64,000 bases of DNA from Mycobacterium avium subsp. avium (GCF_009741445.1 NZ_CP046507.1:2976001-3040000); one strand, 5' to 3'; positions 7,430 to 17,881 are shown, numbered from the stretch's first letter. A program made the numbers and translations. The notes: a model not told the origin generated them from the letters alone.

Positions 7430-8470
7430 TCACCGGCCCAGCGCGCCGGGCAGCACGTCCCGGTAGCTCGGGATGCCGGCGACGGAGTCGGCGGCCAGCA
7501 CACCGCCCAGCACTGCGTGCGCCAGGCAGTCGGCGGCGGCGACGCCCACCTCGGTGGCCAACCGGGTCTCCGGCGAGAAGGCGGCCGGCGTATCGGCCTC
7601 GGGCGGCACCTCGACCGCCCCGGTGGCCAGCACGAACACGGTGTCACCGTCGACCGGGGTGTGGGCCGGGCGGATGCTGCGGGCCAGGCCGTCGTGGGCC
7701 GCGACGGCCACCCGCCGGCAGGCCGCCGCGCTCAGCGCGGCGTCGGTGGCCACCACCGCGATGACGGTGTTGAGCGGGTTGTCCAGCGGGTTCGACGGCG
7801 ACGGCAACGCGGCGAACGCCTCGATCTGCTCGACCGGCGGCGGTCGCAGCCCGAACTGCTCGACCAGGTCCGTCATCCACGGCAATCCGGTCGCCCGGTC
7901 GACGACCTCGCCCGCGGAGTTCACCACGGCCAGCGCCCCGACGGTCACACCGCTGGGCAAGCTGCGCGAGGCGGTCCCGACGCCGCCCTTGAGCGCGCCG
8001 GCCCGCGCCCCCACCCCGGCGCCGACGGTCCCGACGGCCGGCGCGTCGCCGTCGCGCGCGGCGGCGCAGGCCAGGTAGCCGAACTCGGCCGTCGGGCGGC
8101 ACTGCCAGCCGCCGACGGGCAGGTCGAAGATCACCGCCCCGGGGACGATGGGCACCACGCCGCCGTCCATCGCCACCCCACGGTCGTGTTCCTCCAGCCA
8201 GCGCATCACGCCGTCGGCGGCGGCCAGCCCGTAGGCACTACCGCCGGCGAGCAGCACCGCGTCCACGAACCGCACGGTGTTGGCCGGGTCCAGCAGGTCG
8301 GTCTCGCGGGTGCCGGGCGCACCGCCGCGGCAGTCCACCGCGCCGACGGTGCCCGGCGGGGTGAGCACGACGGTGACGCCGCAGGCCCAGCCGGCGCCCA
8401 GCGACGCGTCGGGATCCAATCGCTGGTGGTGGCCGACGCGGATGCCGCCGACGTCGGTGATGGCGTTCAT
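7430..8470 (-). CDS. S58/DmpA-family peptidase (Rv1333 homologue)
   Basis: A 346-residue member of the P1/DmpA N-terminal-nucleophile hydrolase family. Family hallmarks are ITDVGGIRVGHHQ at the start, VDAVLLAGGSAYGLAAADGV, GGVVPIVPGAVIFDL, and a Gly-rich GALKGGVGTASRSL before VGALAVVNSAGEVVD, the region where members cleave themselves to expose the nucleophile. No signal peptide. Its natural substrate is unknown; relatives are aminopeptidases or amidases. It follows the DUF2017 gene by 10 bp, so the two are probably co-transcribed. Confidence 0.88.
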   Translation of the reverse strand: MNAITDVGGIRVGHHQRLDPDASLGAGWACGVTVVLTPPGTVGAVDCRGGAPGTRETDLLDPANTVRFVDAVLLAGGSAYGLAAADGVMRWLEEHDRGVAMDGGVVPIVPGAVIFDLPVGGWQCRPTAEFGYLACAAARDGDAPAVGTVGAGVGARAGALKGGVGTASRSLPSGVTVGALAVVNSAGEVVDRATGLPWMTDLVEQFGLRPPPVEQIEAFAALPSPSNPLDNPLNTVIAVVATDAALSAAACRRVAVAAHDGLARSIRPAHTPVDGDTVFVLATGAVEVPPEADTPAAFSPETRLATEVGVAAADCLAHAVLGGVLAADSVAGIPSYRDVLPGALGR

Positions 8471-8480
8471 CGCCGAGCCG

Positions 8481-9068
8481 TCACGATGACCGGGGCCCCA
8501 TGAGCACCAGGACCAGGTACTCCTGCAGCACGGTCAGCCACTGGTAGACGTCGAAGTGCACGGCCAGCGGATGGTCGGCCGGCAGCCGCTCCGGGCCGTC
8601 CGGCCCGATTTCGAGCATGACGCCCAGCGTCAGCCGGATGTCGTTGACCGCCGCGATCCACGCGTTCGCGTCGTCCTCGGTCAACTCGAACCGGCCGCCG
8701 TCGTCGGGGACGGTGTCCAACAAGCGCTGTGCGGCAACACGTTTGGCGTTGACGATGCCGGGCTCGTGCAGGCTGCGCAGCGCGGCGTTCAGGCTCTCGG
8801 CGGCATCGGGCGACTCGTCGCCGTTGTCGTCGGGCCGGTAGAAGTCGGGCAGCAGCCGGCGCAGCGTCGGATCCTTCGGTGGTTGCGCGTTCCCGGTCTT
8901 GATGCCGGTGATTTCCTCGAGTTCGTCTGCCGGCGAAGAGGATTCACGCTCATCGAGCAGCCCGATCATCGCGGTGGCCAGGTTTTTGAGCAGCGCGGCC
9001 TCATGGGAGGCCAGGGCGGACCGAAAACGGGGACCGTCCGCAGTCTCGACCCGCTTCCACTTGCGCAC
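8481..9068 (-). CDS. DUF2017 family protein (Rv1332 homologue)
   Basis: A 195-residue soluble protein starting with GTG. It is conserved in actinobacteria directly after clpS, as here (24 bp gap). Recognisable stretches are DGPRFRSALASHEAALLKNLA, PTLRRLLPDFYRPDD and EDDANAWIAAVNDIRLTLG; the C-terminus ends in HFDVYQWLTVLQEYLVLVLM. No catalytic motif is known. Constant linkage to clpS suggests, but does not prove, a role near the N-degron/Clp pathway. Confidence 0.88.
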   Translation of the reverse strand: MRKWKRVETADGPRFRSALASHEAALLKNLATAMIGLLDERESSSPADELEEITGIKTGNAQPPKDPTLRRLLPDFYRPDDNGDESPDAAESLNAALRSLHEPGIVNAKRVAAQRLLDTVPDDGGRFELTEDDANAWIAAVNDIRLTLGVMLEIGPDGPERLPADHPLAVHFDVYQWLTVLQEYLVLVLMGPRSS

Positions 9069-9092
9069 AGGAAATCGCCGGTGCCCCGAATC

Positions 9093-9410
9093 TCAGCGGT
9101 CCTGCTGCATGGTCGCCCACAAACCGGCGGCATGCAGTTTGGACACGTCCACTTCCATGGCCTCGCGGCTGCCCGCGGACACCACGGCCTTTCCCTCGTT
9201 GTGCACCTGCAGCATCAGCTTGGTGGCGTGCGGTTCGCTGTAGCCGAACAACTTCTGGAACACGTAGGTCACGTAGGTCATCAGGTTGACCGGGTCGTCC
9301 CAGACGATCGTGACCCACGGGCTGGCCGTGACCTCCTCGGGAGCGGACTCGCGTTGTCCTGTAGTGCCCGGCCTGGACTTCGGCTCGGTGGGCGCTGACA
9401 TAACAACCAT
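9093..9410 (-). CDS. clpS: ATP-dependent Clp protease adaptor ClpS
   Basis: A 105-residue adaptor that binds N-degron substrates and delivers them to ClpC-ClpP. The ClpS core is intact: [27 protein letters not shown] (WDDPVN forms part of the N-end binding pocket), [17 protein letters not shown] and [22 protein letters not shown] use the ATG at 9410 by comparison with M. tuberculosis; GTG 9419 and ATG 9401 are in-frame alternatives. It diverges from pncB across a 67-bp gap. Confidence 0.95.
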   Translation of the reverse strand: MVVMSAPTEPKSRPGTTGQRESAPEEVTASPWVTIVWDDPVNLMTYVTYVFQKLFGYSEPHATKLMLQVHNEGKAVVSAGSREAMEVDVSKLHAAGLWATMQQDR

Positions 9411-9465
9411 GGCCCCCACGATACCGAGGTATGGACGACGTTACCGAGCCCCGATCCGCAGCCGA

Positions 9466-9471
9466 TACCGT
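9466..9471 (+). promoter_or_regulatory. Predicted -10 box for leaderless pncB transcript
   Basis: TACCGT (TANNNT) stands six bases before the pncB ATG at 9478, which predicts a leaderless mRNA. The same TACCGT box at six or seven bases occurs before two other genes in this window (22456 and 37924). Confidence 0.45.
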
Positions 9472-9477
9472 TATGGA

Positions 9478-10812
9478 ATGAACGACCCGGTCGTCACTGG
9501 GCTCCTGACCGACAAATACGAGTTGACCATGTTGGCGGCCGCATTGCGCGACGGCAGCGCCGGTCGGCGGACCACCTTCGAACTGTTCGCGCGCCGGCTT
9601 CCCGAGGGACGCCGGTACGGCGTGGTGGGCGGAACCGGCCGGCTGCTCGAGGCGCTGCCGCAGTTCACCTTCGGCGACGAGGCCTGCCAGTCGCTGCGGC
9701 AATTCCTCGATCCCGACACGCTGCGGTACCTGCGCGATTTTCGGTTCGGCGGCGACATCGACGGCTACGCCGAGGGCGAGCTGTATTTCCCCGGGTCGCC
9801 GGTGCTGTCGGTGACCGGGACCTTCGCGGAATGCGTGGTGCTCGAAACGCTGGCGCTGTCGATCTTCAACCACAACACCGCGATCGCGTCCGCCGCGGCG
9901 CGCATGGTCAGCGCGGCCAGGGGCCGGCCGCTGATCGAGATGGGGTCACGGCGCACGCATGAGCAGGCGGCGGTGGCCGCGGCCCGCGCTGCCTACATCG
10001 CCGGCTTCGCCGCCTCCTCGAACTTGGAGGCCCAGCGCTGCTACGGAATTCCGGCCGAGGGCACCTCGGCGCACGCGTTCACCATGCTGCACGCCCGCAC
10101 CGACGCCGCCGCGGAATCCACTGAACTGGCGGCGTTTCGGGCACAGGTGCAGGCGCTCGGCGTCGACACCACGCTGCTGGTGGACACCTACGACGTGACG
10201 ACCGGGGTGGCCAACGCGGTGACGGCGGCCGGCACCGGGCTGGGCGCGGTGCGCATCGACTCCGGCGAGCTGGGCGTGCTGGCCCGCCAGGTCCGCGAGC
10301 AGCTGGACAGGCTCGGAGCCACCCGCACCCGCATCGTGGTCTCCGGTGACCTCGACGAGTTCTCCATCGCCGCGCTGGCCGCCGAGCCGGTGGACAGCTA
10401 CGGCGTGGGCACCTCAGTGGTGACCGGTTCGGGCGCCCCGACGGCGAACATGGTCTACAAGCTCGTCGAGGTGGACGGCCTGCCGGTGCAGAAGCGCAGC
10501 AGCCACAAGGAATCCCGGGGCGGGCGCAAGGAGGCGCTGCGGCTCTCCCGGGACACCGGCATCATCACCGAGGAGCTGGTCTATCCGGCCGGCCATCGGC
10601 CGGACGTCGCCGAGCCGGCCCGGGCGGTGACGGTGCCGTTGGTGCGCGGCGGCGAGCTGGTGTCCAAACCGAACCTCGCCGCGGCGCGCGAACTGGTAGC
10701 TTCCGGGCTGCGCAGTCTGCCGTGGGAGGGGCTGAACCTGTCCCACGGCGAACCCGCGATCCCGACCACCCAGATCCCGGCCGACCGGCGACGGCCGCCC
10801 GGCATCGACTGA
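9478..10812 (+). CDS. pncB: Nicotinate phosphoribosyltransferase
   Basis: A 444-residue enzyme converting nicotinate and PRPP to nicotinate mononucleotide for NAD salvage. Signatures: LLTDKYELTMLAAAL at the N-terminus, FELFARRLPEGRRYGVV, GSRRTHEQAAVAAARAAYIAGF (His region that is phosphorylated in the family), GTSAHAFTMLH, LLVDTYDVTTGV, GAVRIDSGELGVLA and SYGVGTSVVTG. Although the frame is open to 9286, the ATG at 9478 fits the family length and sits six bases after a -10 box. By position and sequence it is the pncB1-type gene (Rv1330c). Confidence 0.94.
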   Translation: MNDPVVTGLLTDKYELTMLAAALRDGSAGRRTTFELFARRLPEGRRYGVVGGTGRLLEALPQFTFGDEACQSLRQFLDPDTLRYLRDFRFGGDIDGYAEGELYFPGSPVLSVTGTFAECVVLETLALSIFNHNTAIASAAARMVSAARGRPLIEMGSRRTHEQAAVAAARAAYIAGFAASSNLEAQRCYGIPAEGTSAHAFTMLHARTDAAAESTELAAFRAQVQALGVDTTLLVDTYDVTTGVANAVTAAGTGLGAVRIDSGELGVLARQVREQLDRLGATRTRIVVSGDLDEFSIAALAAEPVDSYGVGTSVVTGSGAPTANMVYKLVEVDGLPVQKRSSHKESRGGRKEALRLSRDTGIITEELVYPAGHRPDVAEPARAVTVPLVRGGELVSKPNLAAARELVASGLRSLPWEGLNLSHGEPAIPTTQIPADRRRPPGID

Positions 10813-10866
10813 CCGGGCTCGACCGAGCAGAACCGAGCGAAGAGGATCGTCACGTCCGAGCTTTCC

Positions 10867-12858
10867 GTGCCCGAGTTGCTGGCCACCGCCGTGGCCGCGC
10901 TGGGCGGCAGCGAGCGCGAAGGCCAGCAGCAGATGGCCGCCGCGGTGGCCCAGGCCTTCGACACCGGCCGGCACCTGGTCGTGCAGGCCGGCACCGGCAC
11001 CGGCAAGTCGCTGGCGTATCTGGTGCCCGCGATCGTGCACGCCCTGCGCGACGACTCCCCGGTGGTGGTGTCGACGGCCACCATCGCGTTGCAGCGCCAG
11101 CTCGTCGACCGCGACCTGCCCCGGCTGATCGATTCGCTGGCCGCGGCGCTGCCGCGGCGGCCCCAGTTCGCGTTGCTCAAGGGACGACGAAACTATTTGT
11201 GCTTGAACAAGATTCACAATGGCGGGCCGGCCGACGGTGAGGAAGCCGCCGACCGGCCGCAGGAGGAACTGTTCAACCCGATGGCGGTCAGCGCGTTGGG
11301 CCGCGACGTGCAACGGCTCACCGAATGGGCGTCGAGCACCGACTCCGGTGACCGCGACGACCTCAAGCCCGGCGTGCCGGACCGGTCCTGGTCGCAGGTC
11401 AGCGTTTCGGCGCGGGAATGCCTCGGGGTGGCGCGCTGTCCGTTCGGCGCCGAATGCTTCTCCGAGCGCGCGCGCAGCCGGGCCGGTCAGGCCGATGTCG
11501 TGGTCACCAACCACGCGCTGCTGGCCATCGACGCGGTGTCCGACTCGGCGATCCTGCCCGAGCACGCGCTGCTGGTCATCGACGAGGCGCACGAGCTGGT
11601 GGACCGGGTGACCTCGGTGGCCACCGCGGAGCTGACGTCGGCGGCCCTCGGCGTCGCCGCGCGCCGGATCGGCCGGCTGGTGAGCCCGGAACTGGTCCAG
11701 CGACTGGAGGCGACGACGGCGAACTTCGCCGCGGCCATCCACGACGGCACGCCGGGGCGCATCGATCGCCTCGACGAGGAGCTGGCGACCTACCTGGCGG
11801 CGCTGCGCGACGCGGCGAGCGCGGCGCGCTCGGCGATCGACACCACCAGCGACCCCAAGGCGGCGTCCGCGCGCGCCGAAGCGGTTGCGGCACTGAGCGA
11901 GATCTCCGACACCGCGTCGCGGGTGCTGGCATCGTTCGGCCCGGCCATCCCCGACCGCACCGACGTGGTGTGGCTGGACCACGAGGACAACCGGGGCGCG
12001 ATGCGCCCGGTGCTGCGGGTGGCCCCGCTGTCGGTCGCCGACCTGTTGCGCGACCGGGTGTTCTCGCGTTCCACCGTGGTGCTGACGTCGGCGACGCTGA
12101 CCATCGGCGGCTCCTTCGACGCCATGGCCGCGGCGTGGGGGCTGAAAGGACCCGACGGTGACGACCCGCCCTGGCGCGGCCTGGACGTGGGGTCGCCGTT
12201 TCAGCACGCCAAGGCCGGAATCCTTTACGTGGCAGCGCATCTGCCGCCGCCCGGACGCGACGGCGTCGGCTCGGCCGAGCAGCTGACCGAGATCGCCGAG
12301 CTCATCACCGCCGCCGACGGGCGCACCCTGGGCCTGTTCTCGTCGATGCGGGCCGCCCGGGCGGCCGCCGAGGCGATGCGCGACCGGCTGTCGACGCCGG
12401 TGCTGTGTCAGGGCGACGACAGCACCTCGGCGCTGGTCGAGCAGTTCAGAGCCGAGCCGCAGACGTCGCTGTTCGGCACCCTGTCGCTGTGGCAGGGCGT
12501 CGACGTGCCCGGCCCGTCGCTGTCGTTGGTGTTGATCGACCGCATCCCGTTTCCCCGGCCCGACGACCCGCTGCTCGGGGCGCGGCAGCGCGCGGTGGCC
12601 GCGCGCGGCGGCAACGGCTTCATGGCCGTTGCCGCCAGCCATGCCGCGCTGCTGCTGGCGCAGGGCTCGGGCCGGCTGTTGCGGCGGGTCAGCGACCGCG
12701 GCGTGGTCGCGGTGCTCGACTCGCGCATGACCACCGCCGGCTACGGCGGCTACCTGCGCGCCTCGCTGCCGCCGTTCTGGCAGACCACCAACGGCGCGCA
12801 GGTGCGAGCGGCGCTGCAGCGGCTGCGCACCGCCGCGACGGCTAGCGGGCCAGGGTGA
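10867..12858 (+). CDS. dinG: DinG-like XPD-family Fe-S DNA helicase
   Basis: A 663-residue superfamily 2 helicase, expected to unwind DNA 5'-3'. Walker A is AGTGTGKS (residues 41-48) and the Walker B/DEAH box is VIDEAHEL (about 238-244). Four cysteines, Cys112, Cys185, Cys191 and Cys197 (NYLCLNK, ARECLGVARCPFGAEC), fit a [4Fe-4S] cluster between them. The C-terminal half has LTSATLTIGGSFD, GLFSSMRAARAAAEA, SLWQGVDVPG and AQGSGRLLRR (motif VI). The GTG at 10867 is the first usable start; an AAGAGGA lies about 25 bases upstream, too far for a good ribosome site. Its last 17 bases overlap the end of convergent glgP. Confidence 0.92.
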   Translation: MPELLATAVAALGGSEREGQQQMAAAVAQAFDTGRHLVVQAGTGTGKSLAYLVPAIVHALRDDSPVVVSTATIALQRQLVDRDLPRLIDSLAAALPRRPQFALLKGRRNYLCLNKIHNGGPADGEEAADRPQEELFNPMAVSALGRDVQRLTEWASSTDSGDRDDLKPGVPDRSWSQVSVSARECLGVARCPFGAECFSERARSRAGQADVVVTNHALLAIDAVSDSAILPEHALLVIDEAHELVDRVTSVATAELTSAALGVAARRIGRLVSPELVQRLEATTANFAAAIHDGTPGRIDRLDEELATYLAALRDAASAARSAIDTTSDPKAASARAEAVAALSEISDTASRVLASFGPAIPDRTDVVWLDHEDNRGAMRPVLRVAPLSVADLLRDRVFSRSTVVLTSATLTIGGSFDAMAAAWGLKGPDGDDPPWRGLDVGSPFQHAKAGILYVAAHLPPPGRDGVGSAEQLTEIAELITAADGRTLGLFSSMRAARAAAEAMRDRLSTPVLCQGDDSTSALVEQFRAEPQTSLFGTLSLWQGVDVPGPSLSLVLIDRIPFPRPDDPLLGARQRAVAARGGNGFMAVAASHAALLLAQGSGRLLRRVSDRGVVAVLDSRMTTAGYGGYLRASLPPFWQTTNGAQVRAALQRLRTAATASGPG

Positions 12859-15457
12859 CCAGGCCCAGCTCGTTGCCGGCGGCCAGCATCGGATGCCGGG
12901 GCAGCACCCGCACCGTGTAGCCGACCGACCCGGCCAGCGGCAGCGGCGTCGTCGTCGAGAAGACTTGGTTGCCGCCCTCGGCCGTACCGGCGTACGACAT
13001 TTCGACGGTGACCGGCTCGAGCAGTGCATCGCTGCCGTCCACCCGGCCCACCACCGCCTCGACGGTGACCTCGTCGGGCGCCAGCCCGCCCAGCGCCACG
13101 GTGGCGGTCAGGGTGAGCTTGGAGCCGAGCACCGGGCTGTCGGGCAGGCCGGTGCTGTCCACGTCGGTGATCACGATGTTGGGCCATGCTTCTTCGGCGC
13201 GCCGGCGATAGGCGGCCAGCTCCCGGGCGGCGCCGAACTCGGCGCCGCCGGTCGCCCCCTCGGCCGGTCCGATCGTCCGGCGCCACGACTGCGCGGCCGG
13301 CGTGTAGTACTGCTCGACGTAGTCGCGCACCATCCGCGACGCCAGCACCTTCGGGCCGAGCGTCTGCAGGGTGTGGCGCACCATCTCGATCCAGCGCGGC
13401 GGCACCCCGCGCTCGTCGCGTTCGTAGAACTTCGGCGCCACCGCTTCCTCGAGCAGCCGGTAGAGCGCGCCGGATTCCAGGTCGTCGCGGCGCTGCTCGT
13501 CGGCCACACCGTCGGCAGACGGGATCTCCCAACCGTTTTCGCCGTCGTACCACTCGTCCCACCAGCCGTCGCGGATGGACAGGTTCAGCCCGCCGTTCAG
13601 CGCGCTCTTCATCCCCGAGGTGCCGCAGGCCTCCAGCGGCCGCAGCGGATTGTTCAACCAGACGTCGCAGCCCCAGTACAGCAGCCGCGCCATCGACATG
13701 TCGTAGTCGGGCAGGAAGGCGATGCGGTGGCGCACCTCGGGCCGGTCGGCGAAGCGCACCACCTGCTGGATCAACGCCTTGCCGCCGTCGTCGGCCGGGT
13801 GGGATTTGCCGGCCACGATCAACTGGATCGGCCGCTGCTCGTCGAGCAGCAACTGCTGCAGCCGGTCGGGGTCGCGCAGCATCAACGTCAGCCGCTTGTA
13901 CGTCGGCACCCGCCGGGCGAACCCGATGGTCAACACGTCGGGATCGAAAGCCGTTTCGATCCAACCTAATTCGGCGTCCGTGGCACCTCGTTCCAGCCAT
14001 GAGCGGCGCAGCCGCTGCCGCACGTCCTCGACGAGCAACGACCTCAGCTGGCAGCGGATCCCCCACAGACGGCCGGCGTCGACCTGCTGCACCCGCAGCC
14101 ACACGCCCGGGTCGCTGAACGAATCCGACCCTGCCAGTTCGTAACCCAGCTGCAGCAACTGCGGGGCCGCCCAGGTGCGCGCGTGCACCCCGTTGGTGAT
14201 CGAACCGATCGGCACCTCGTTGCTGTCGAAGCCCGGCCACAGCTCGTTGAACATGGCCCGGCTCACCCGGCCGTGCAGCGACGACACACCGTTGGCCCGC
14301 TGGGCCAGGCGCAGACCCATGTGCGCCATGTTGAATTTCGTCGGATCGTCCTCGGCGCCGAGCGCCAGGATGCGGGCGGTCGGCACCCCCGGCAGCAGCA
14401 CGGGCGCTCCCGCCGCGTCGTCGGCGTGGTCGTCGAAGTACAGCCGCACCATGTCGATGGGGAACCGGTCGATGCCGGCCGGCACCGGTGTGTGCGTGGT
14501 GAACACCGTGCTGGATCGCACCACCGCCAGGGCGGTGTCGAAGTCCAAGCCCGAACCCGTCATCAGCTCGCGGATGCGCTCGGCCCCGAGGAAGCCGGCG
14601 TGGCCCTCGTTCATGTGGAACACCTCGGGTTCGGGCAGCCCGTGGATCGTGGTGTAGGCGCGGATCGCCCGCACCCCGCCGATGCCGGCCAGGATCTCCT
14701 GCCGCATCCGATGTTCCTGATCGCCCCCGTACAGACGGTCGGTGACGCCGCGCAGGTCGTGCTCGTTCTCGGGCACGTCGGAATCCAGCAGCAGCAGCGG
14801 CACCCGGCCCACCTGGGCCACCCAGATGCGGGCATGCAGCTGCGCGGAGTCCGGCAGCGTCAATTCGACCAGGGCGGGATCGCCGGTGGCGTCGGTCAGC
14901 AGCCGCAACGGCAACCCCTGGGGGTCCAGCGCCGGGTAGTTCTCGTGCTGCCAGCCGTCGGCGGCCAACGACTGCCGGAAGTAGCCGGAGCGGTAGTACA
15001 AGCCCACCGCCACCAGCGGCACACCCAGATCCGACGCGGACTTCAGGTGGTCACCGGCGAGGATCCCCAGCCCGCCGGAGTAGTTGGGCAGCACCTCGGC
15101 GACGCCGAACTCCATCGAGAAGTAGGCGATGGCCGCCGGCATCTGCGCCCCCTGGTCCTGCTGCTGCTGGTACCACAGCGGGCGGCTCAGGTAGTCGTTC
15201 AGGTCGGCGGTCAGCTCGTCGAGCCGGCCCAGGAACGTCTCGTCGACCGCCAACTCGTCCAGCCGCGCCGGTTTGACCGCGCCCAGCAACGCCACCGGGT
15301 CGCTGCCGCAGCGCTGCCACAGCTCGGGATCGATGCTTGCGAAGAGGTCCTGAGTGGGCTTGTCCCACGACCAGCGCAGGTTGGTCGACAGCTGGTCCAG
15401 CGCGGCCAGACGCTCGGGCAGATGAGCACGGACGGTAAACCGGCGGAGGGCTTTCAC
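12842..15457 (-). CDS. glgP: Alpha-glucan (glycogen) phosphorylase
   Basis: An 871-residue PLP enzyme releasing glucose 1-phosphate from alpha-1,4-glucans. It starts with the DUF3417 domain (RFTVRAHLPERLAALDQLSTN) found in the bacterial glgP/malP subgroup. The catalytic core contains FSMEFGVAEVLPNYSGGLGILAGDHLKSASDLG, FHMNEGHAGFLG, TNGVHARTWA, FARRVPTYKR and LEACGTSGMKSALNGGLNLS, whose Lys binds PLP. It faces glgE across a 299-bp gap, so the degradative gene and the synthetic pair glgE-glgB are divergently arranged. Its 3' end overlaps dinG by 17 bp. Confidence 0.95.
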   Translation of the reverse strand: MKALRRFTVRAHLPERLAALDQLSTNLRWSWDKPTQDLFASIDPELWQRCGSDPVALLGAVKPARLDELAVDETFLGRLDELTADLNDYLSRPLWYQQQQDQGAQMPAAIAYFSMEFGVAEVLPNYSGGLGILAGDHLKSASDLGVPLVAVGLYYRSGYFRQSLAADGWQHENYPALDPQGLPLRLLTDATGDPALVELTLPDSAQLHARIWVAQVGRVPLLLLDSDVPENEHDLRGVTDRLYGGDQEHRMRQEILAGIGGVRAIRAYTTIHGLPEPEVFHMNEGHAGFLGAERIRELMTGSGLDFDTALAVVRSSTVFTTHTPVPAGIDRFPIDMVRLYFDDHADDAAGAPVLLPGVPTARILALGAEDDPTKFNMAHMGLRLAQRANGVSSLHGRVSRAMFNELWPGFDSNEVPIGSITNGVHARTWAAPQLLQLGYELAGSDSFSDPGVWLRVQQVDAGRLWGIRCQLRSLLVEDVRQRLRRSWLERGATDAELGWIETAFDPDVLTIGFARRVPTYKRLTLMLRDPDRLQQLLLDEQRPIQLIVAGKSHPADDGGKALIQQVVRFADRPEVRHRIAFLPDYDMSMARLLYWGCDVWLNNPLRPLEACGTSGMKSALNGGLNLSIRDGWWDEWYDGENGWEIPSADGVADEQRRDDLESGALYRLLEEAVAPKFYERDERGVPPRWIEMVRHTLQTLGPKVLASRMVRDYVEQYYTPAAQSWRRTIGPAEGATGGAEFGAARELAAYRRRAEEAWPNIVITDVDSTGLPDSPVLGSKLTLTATVALGGLAPDEVTVEAVVGRVDGSDALLEPVTVEMSYAGTAEGGNQVFSTTTPLPLAGSVGYTVRVLPRHPMLAAGNELGLVTLAR

Positions 15458-15756
15458 GCGTCCCTACCTTACTGAGGTTCCCGGCCCGCGCACGGCGGCG
15501 GGAAAACACCGCTGCCGTGCGCCTGCGTTTGCTTTTCAGTGGCGGGGGTGTGACCGGAGACTAGGGTGGGTACCGGATAGTTATCGGGGTCGCGACGATG
15601 CTTCCCCACCCAGAAAGTTCCCCACCACAGGAAGTTTCCCGACGAGCGGCATTCCGCACGGAGCACACCGCGGGTGGGCCGCCCACAATCGGAAAACCCC
15701 GGTGCCGATTGCGAACCGCCAGGCGGGCGCGAAGGACCCGGGCAGATCGGAACGGA

Positions 15757-17847
15757 GTGTTGGTGCCCGGTCGTGTCGAGATCGATAACGTCCAGCCGGT
15801 CGTCTCCTGTGGGACATATCCCGCCAAGGCCGTCGTCGGCGAGGTGGTGCCGGTCAGCGCCTCGGTGTGGCGCGAGGGACACGAGGCGGTGGCCGCGACG
15901 CTGGTGGTGCGCTACCTGGGACCGGCCTATCCGCCGGTGACCGAGACGCGCCGGGTCAAGGCGGTGCAGGCACCGGTCGCCGACCGCGAGGGCAGGGTCG
16001 ACCAGCAACGGATCAAGCCGCTGTCGCTGCCGATGACGATGGGCCCCGAACCCTACGTCTTCCACGGTCAGTTCACCCCCGACCAGGTCGGATTGTGGAC
16101 CTTCCGGGTGGACGGCTGGGGCGACCCGATCCACTCCTGGCGGCACGGGCTGGTCGCCAAGCTGGACGCCGGCCAGGGCGAGACGGAGCTGTCCAACGAT
16201 CTGCTGGTCGGCGCGGAGCTGTTCGAGCGCGCCGCCACGGGTGTGCCGCGCACCCGGCGCGAACCGCTGCTGGCCGCCGCGGCCGCGCTGCGCACCGCCG
16301 GGGACCCGGTCACCCGGACGGCGCTGGCGCTGGCGCCGGAAATCGAGGAGATCCTGGCGGAGTATCCGCTGCGCGATCTGCTGACCCGCGGCGAGCAGTA
16401 CGGGGTCTGGGTGGATCGGCCGCTGGCCCGCTTCGGCTCCTGGTATGAGATGTTCCCCCGCTCGACCGGCGGCTGGGACGACGACGGCAACCCCGTGCAC
16501 GGCACCTTCGCGACGGCGGCCGCGGCGCTGCCGCGCATCGCTGCGATGGGCTTCGACGTCGTCTACCTGCCGCCGATCCATCCCATCGGGAAGGTACATC
16601 GCAAGGGGCGCAACAACTCTCCCACAGCCGGCCCGACGGATGTGGGCTCGCCGTGGGCGATCGGCAGCGACGAGGGCGGCCACGACGCCGTCCACCCGGA
16701 TCTGGGCACCATCGAGGATTTCGACGCGTTCGTCGCCCGGGCCCGCGAGCTGGGCATGGAGGTGGCGCTCGACCTGGCGCTGCAATGCGCGCCGGATCAT
16801 CCGTGGGCGCGCGAGCACCGCAACTGGTTCACCGAATTGCCGGACGGCACCATCGCTTACGCGGAGAACCCGCCCAAGAAGTACCAGGACATCTATCCGC
16901 TCAACTTCGACAACGACCCGGCCGGTCTCTACGACGAGGTGCTGCGGGTGGTCCGGCACTGGATCGACCACGGCGTCAAGTTCTTTCGCGTCGACAACCC
17001 GCACACCAAACCGCCGGACTTCTGGGCCTGGCTGATCGCCGCGGTCAAGGGCATCGATCCCGATGTGCTGTTCCTGTCCGAGGCCTTCACCCCGCCGGTC
17101 CGGCAATACGGGCTGGCCAAACTGGGCTTCACCCAGTCCTATACGTACTTCACCTGGCGCACCGCGAAGTGGGAGCTGACCGAGTTCGGCAACGACATCG
17201 CCGCGCTGGCCGATTTCCGCCGGCCCAACCTGTTCGTCAACACACCCGACATCCTGCACGCCATCCTGCAGCACAACGGTCCGGGGATGTTCGCCATCCG
17301 CGCGGTGCTGGCCGCCACGATGGGCCCGGCCTGGGGGGTGTACTCGGGCTACGAACTGTTCGAGCACCGCGCGGTGCGCGAGGGCAGCGAGGAGTACCTG
17401 AACTCCGAGAAGTACGAACTGCGGCCCCGCGATTTCGCCGGCGCGCTCGCCGAGGGAAGGTCGCTCGAGCCATTCATCACGCAGCTCAACACGATTCGGC
17501 GGCTCCACCCCGCGCTGCAACAGCTGCGCACCATCCATTTCCACGGCGTGGACAACGACGCGCTGCTCGCCTACAGCAAGTTCGACCCGGCCACCGGCGA
17601 CTGCGTGCTGGTGGTGGTGACGCTCAACGCATTCGGCCCCGAGGAAGCGACGCTGTTTTTAGACATGGCGGCATTGGGTATGGAGCCTTACGAGCGCTTT
17701 TGGGTGCGCGACGAGATCACCGGCCAGGAATTCCAGTGGGGGCAAGCCAATTACGTTCGCATCGACCCGGCACAGGCGGTCGCTCACGTCATCAACATGC
17801 CGCTCATCCCCGATGAGGCTCGAATGACCTTGCTACGCAGGCGCTGA
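15757..17847 (+). CDS. glgE: GlgE alpha-1,4-glucan:maltose-1-phosphate maltosyltransferase
   Basis: A 696-residue GH13 subfamily 3 enzyme that extends alpha-glucan from maltose 1-phosphate (the TreS-Pep2-GlgE-GlgB route). Core motifs: [51 protein letters not shown] (nucleophile Asp), FLSEAFTPP (acid/base Glu) and [11 protein letters not shown]. The N-terminal domain begins [22 protein letters not shown]. The frame is open to 15598, but GTG 15757, preceded by AACGGA, matches the family start; the homologous M. tuberculosis leader differs here by a frame-changing indel, so GTG 15763 is also possible. glgB follows after 34 bp. Confidence 0.94.
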   Translation: MLVPGRVEIDNVQPVVSCGTYPAKAVVGEVVPVSASVWREGHEAVAATLVVRYLGPAYPPVTETRRVKAVQAPVADREGRVDQQRIKPLSLPMTMGPEPYVFHGQFTPDQVGLWTFRVDGWGDPIHSWRHGLVAKLDAGQGETELSNDLLVGAELFERAATGVPRTRREPLLAAAAALRTAGDPVTRTALALAPEIEEILAEYPLRDLLTRGEQYGVWVDRPLARFGSWYEMFPRSTGGWDDDGNPVHGTFATAAAALPRIAAMGFDVVYLPPIHPIGKVHRKGRNNSPTAGPTDVGSPWAIGSDEGGHDAVHPDLGTIEDFDAFVARARELGMEVALDLALQCAPDHPWAREHRNWFTELPDGTIAYAENPPKKYQDIYPLNFDNDPAGLYDEVLRVVRHWIDHGVKFFRVDNPHTKPPDFWAWLIAAVKGIDPDVLFLSEAFTPPVRQYGLAKLGFTQSYTYFTWRTAKWELTEFGNDIAALADFRRPNLFVNTPDILHAILQHNGPGMFAIRAVLAATMGPAWGVYSGYELFEHRAVREGSEEYLNSEKYELRPRDFAGALAEGRSLEPFITQLNTIRRLHPALQQLRTIHFHGVDNDALLAYSKFDPATGDCVLVVVTLNAFGPEEATLFLDMAALGMEPYERFWVRDEITGQEFQWGQANYVRIDPAQAVAHVINMPLIPDEARMTLLRRR

Positions 17848-17881
17848 ACGCACGACGAAACGGACCGGAGGTGAAAGGGAC

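Noticed and set aside
10414-13029. Minus-strand frame of 871 codons opposite pncB and dinG
   Set aside because: It is an Arg/His/Gly/Pro-rich shadow of two well-conserved plus-strand genes; high GC leaves such frames open.
15469-17544. Minus-strand frame of 691 codons opposite glgE
   Set aside because: Shadow frame; no motif, and GlgE on the other strand is conserved throughout.
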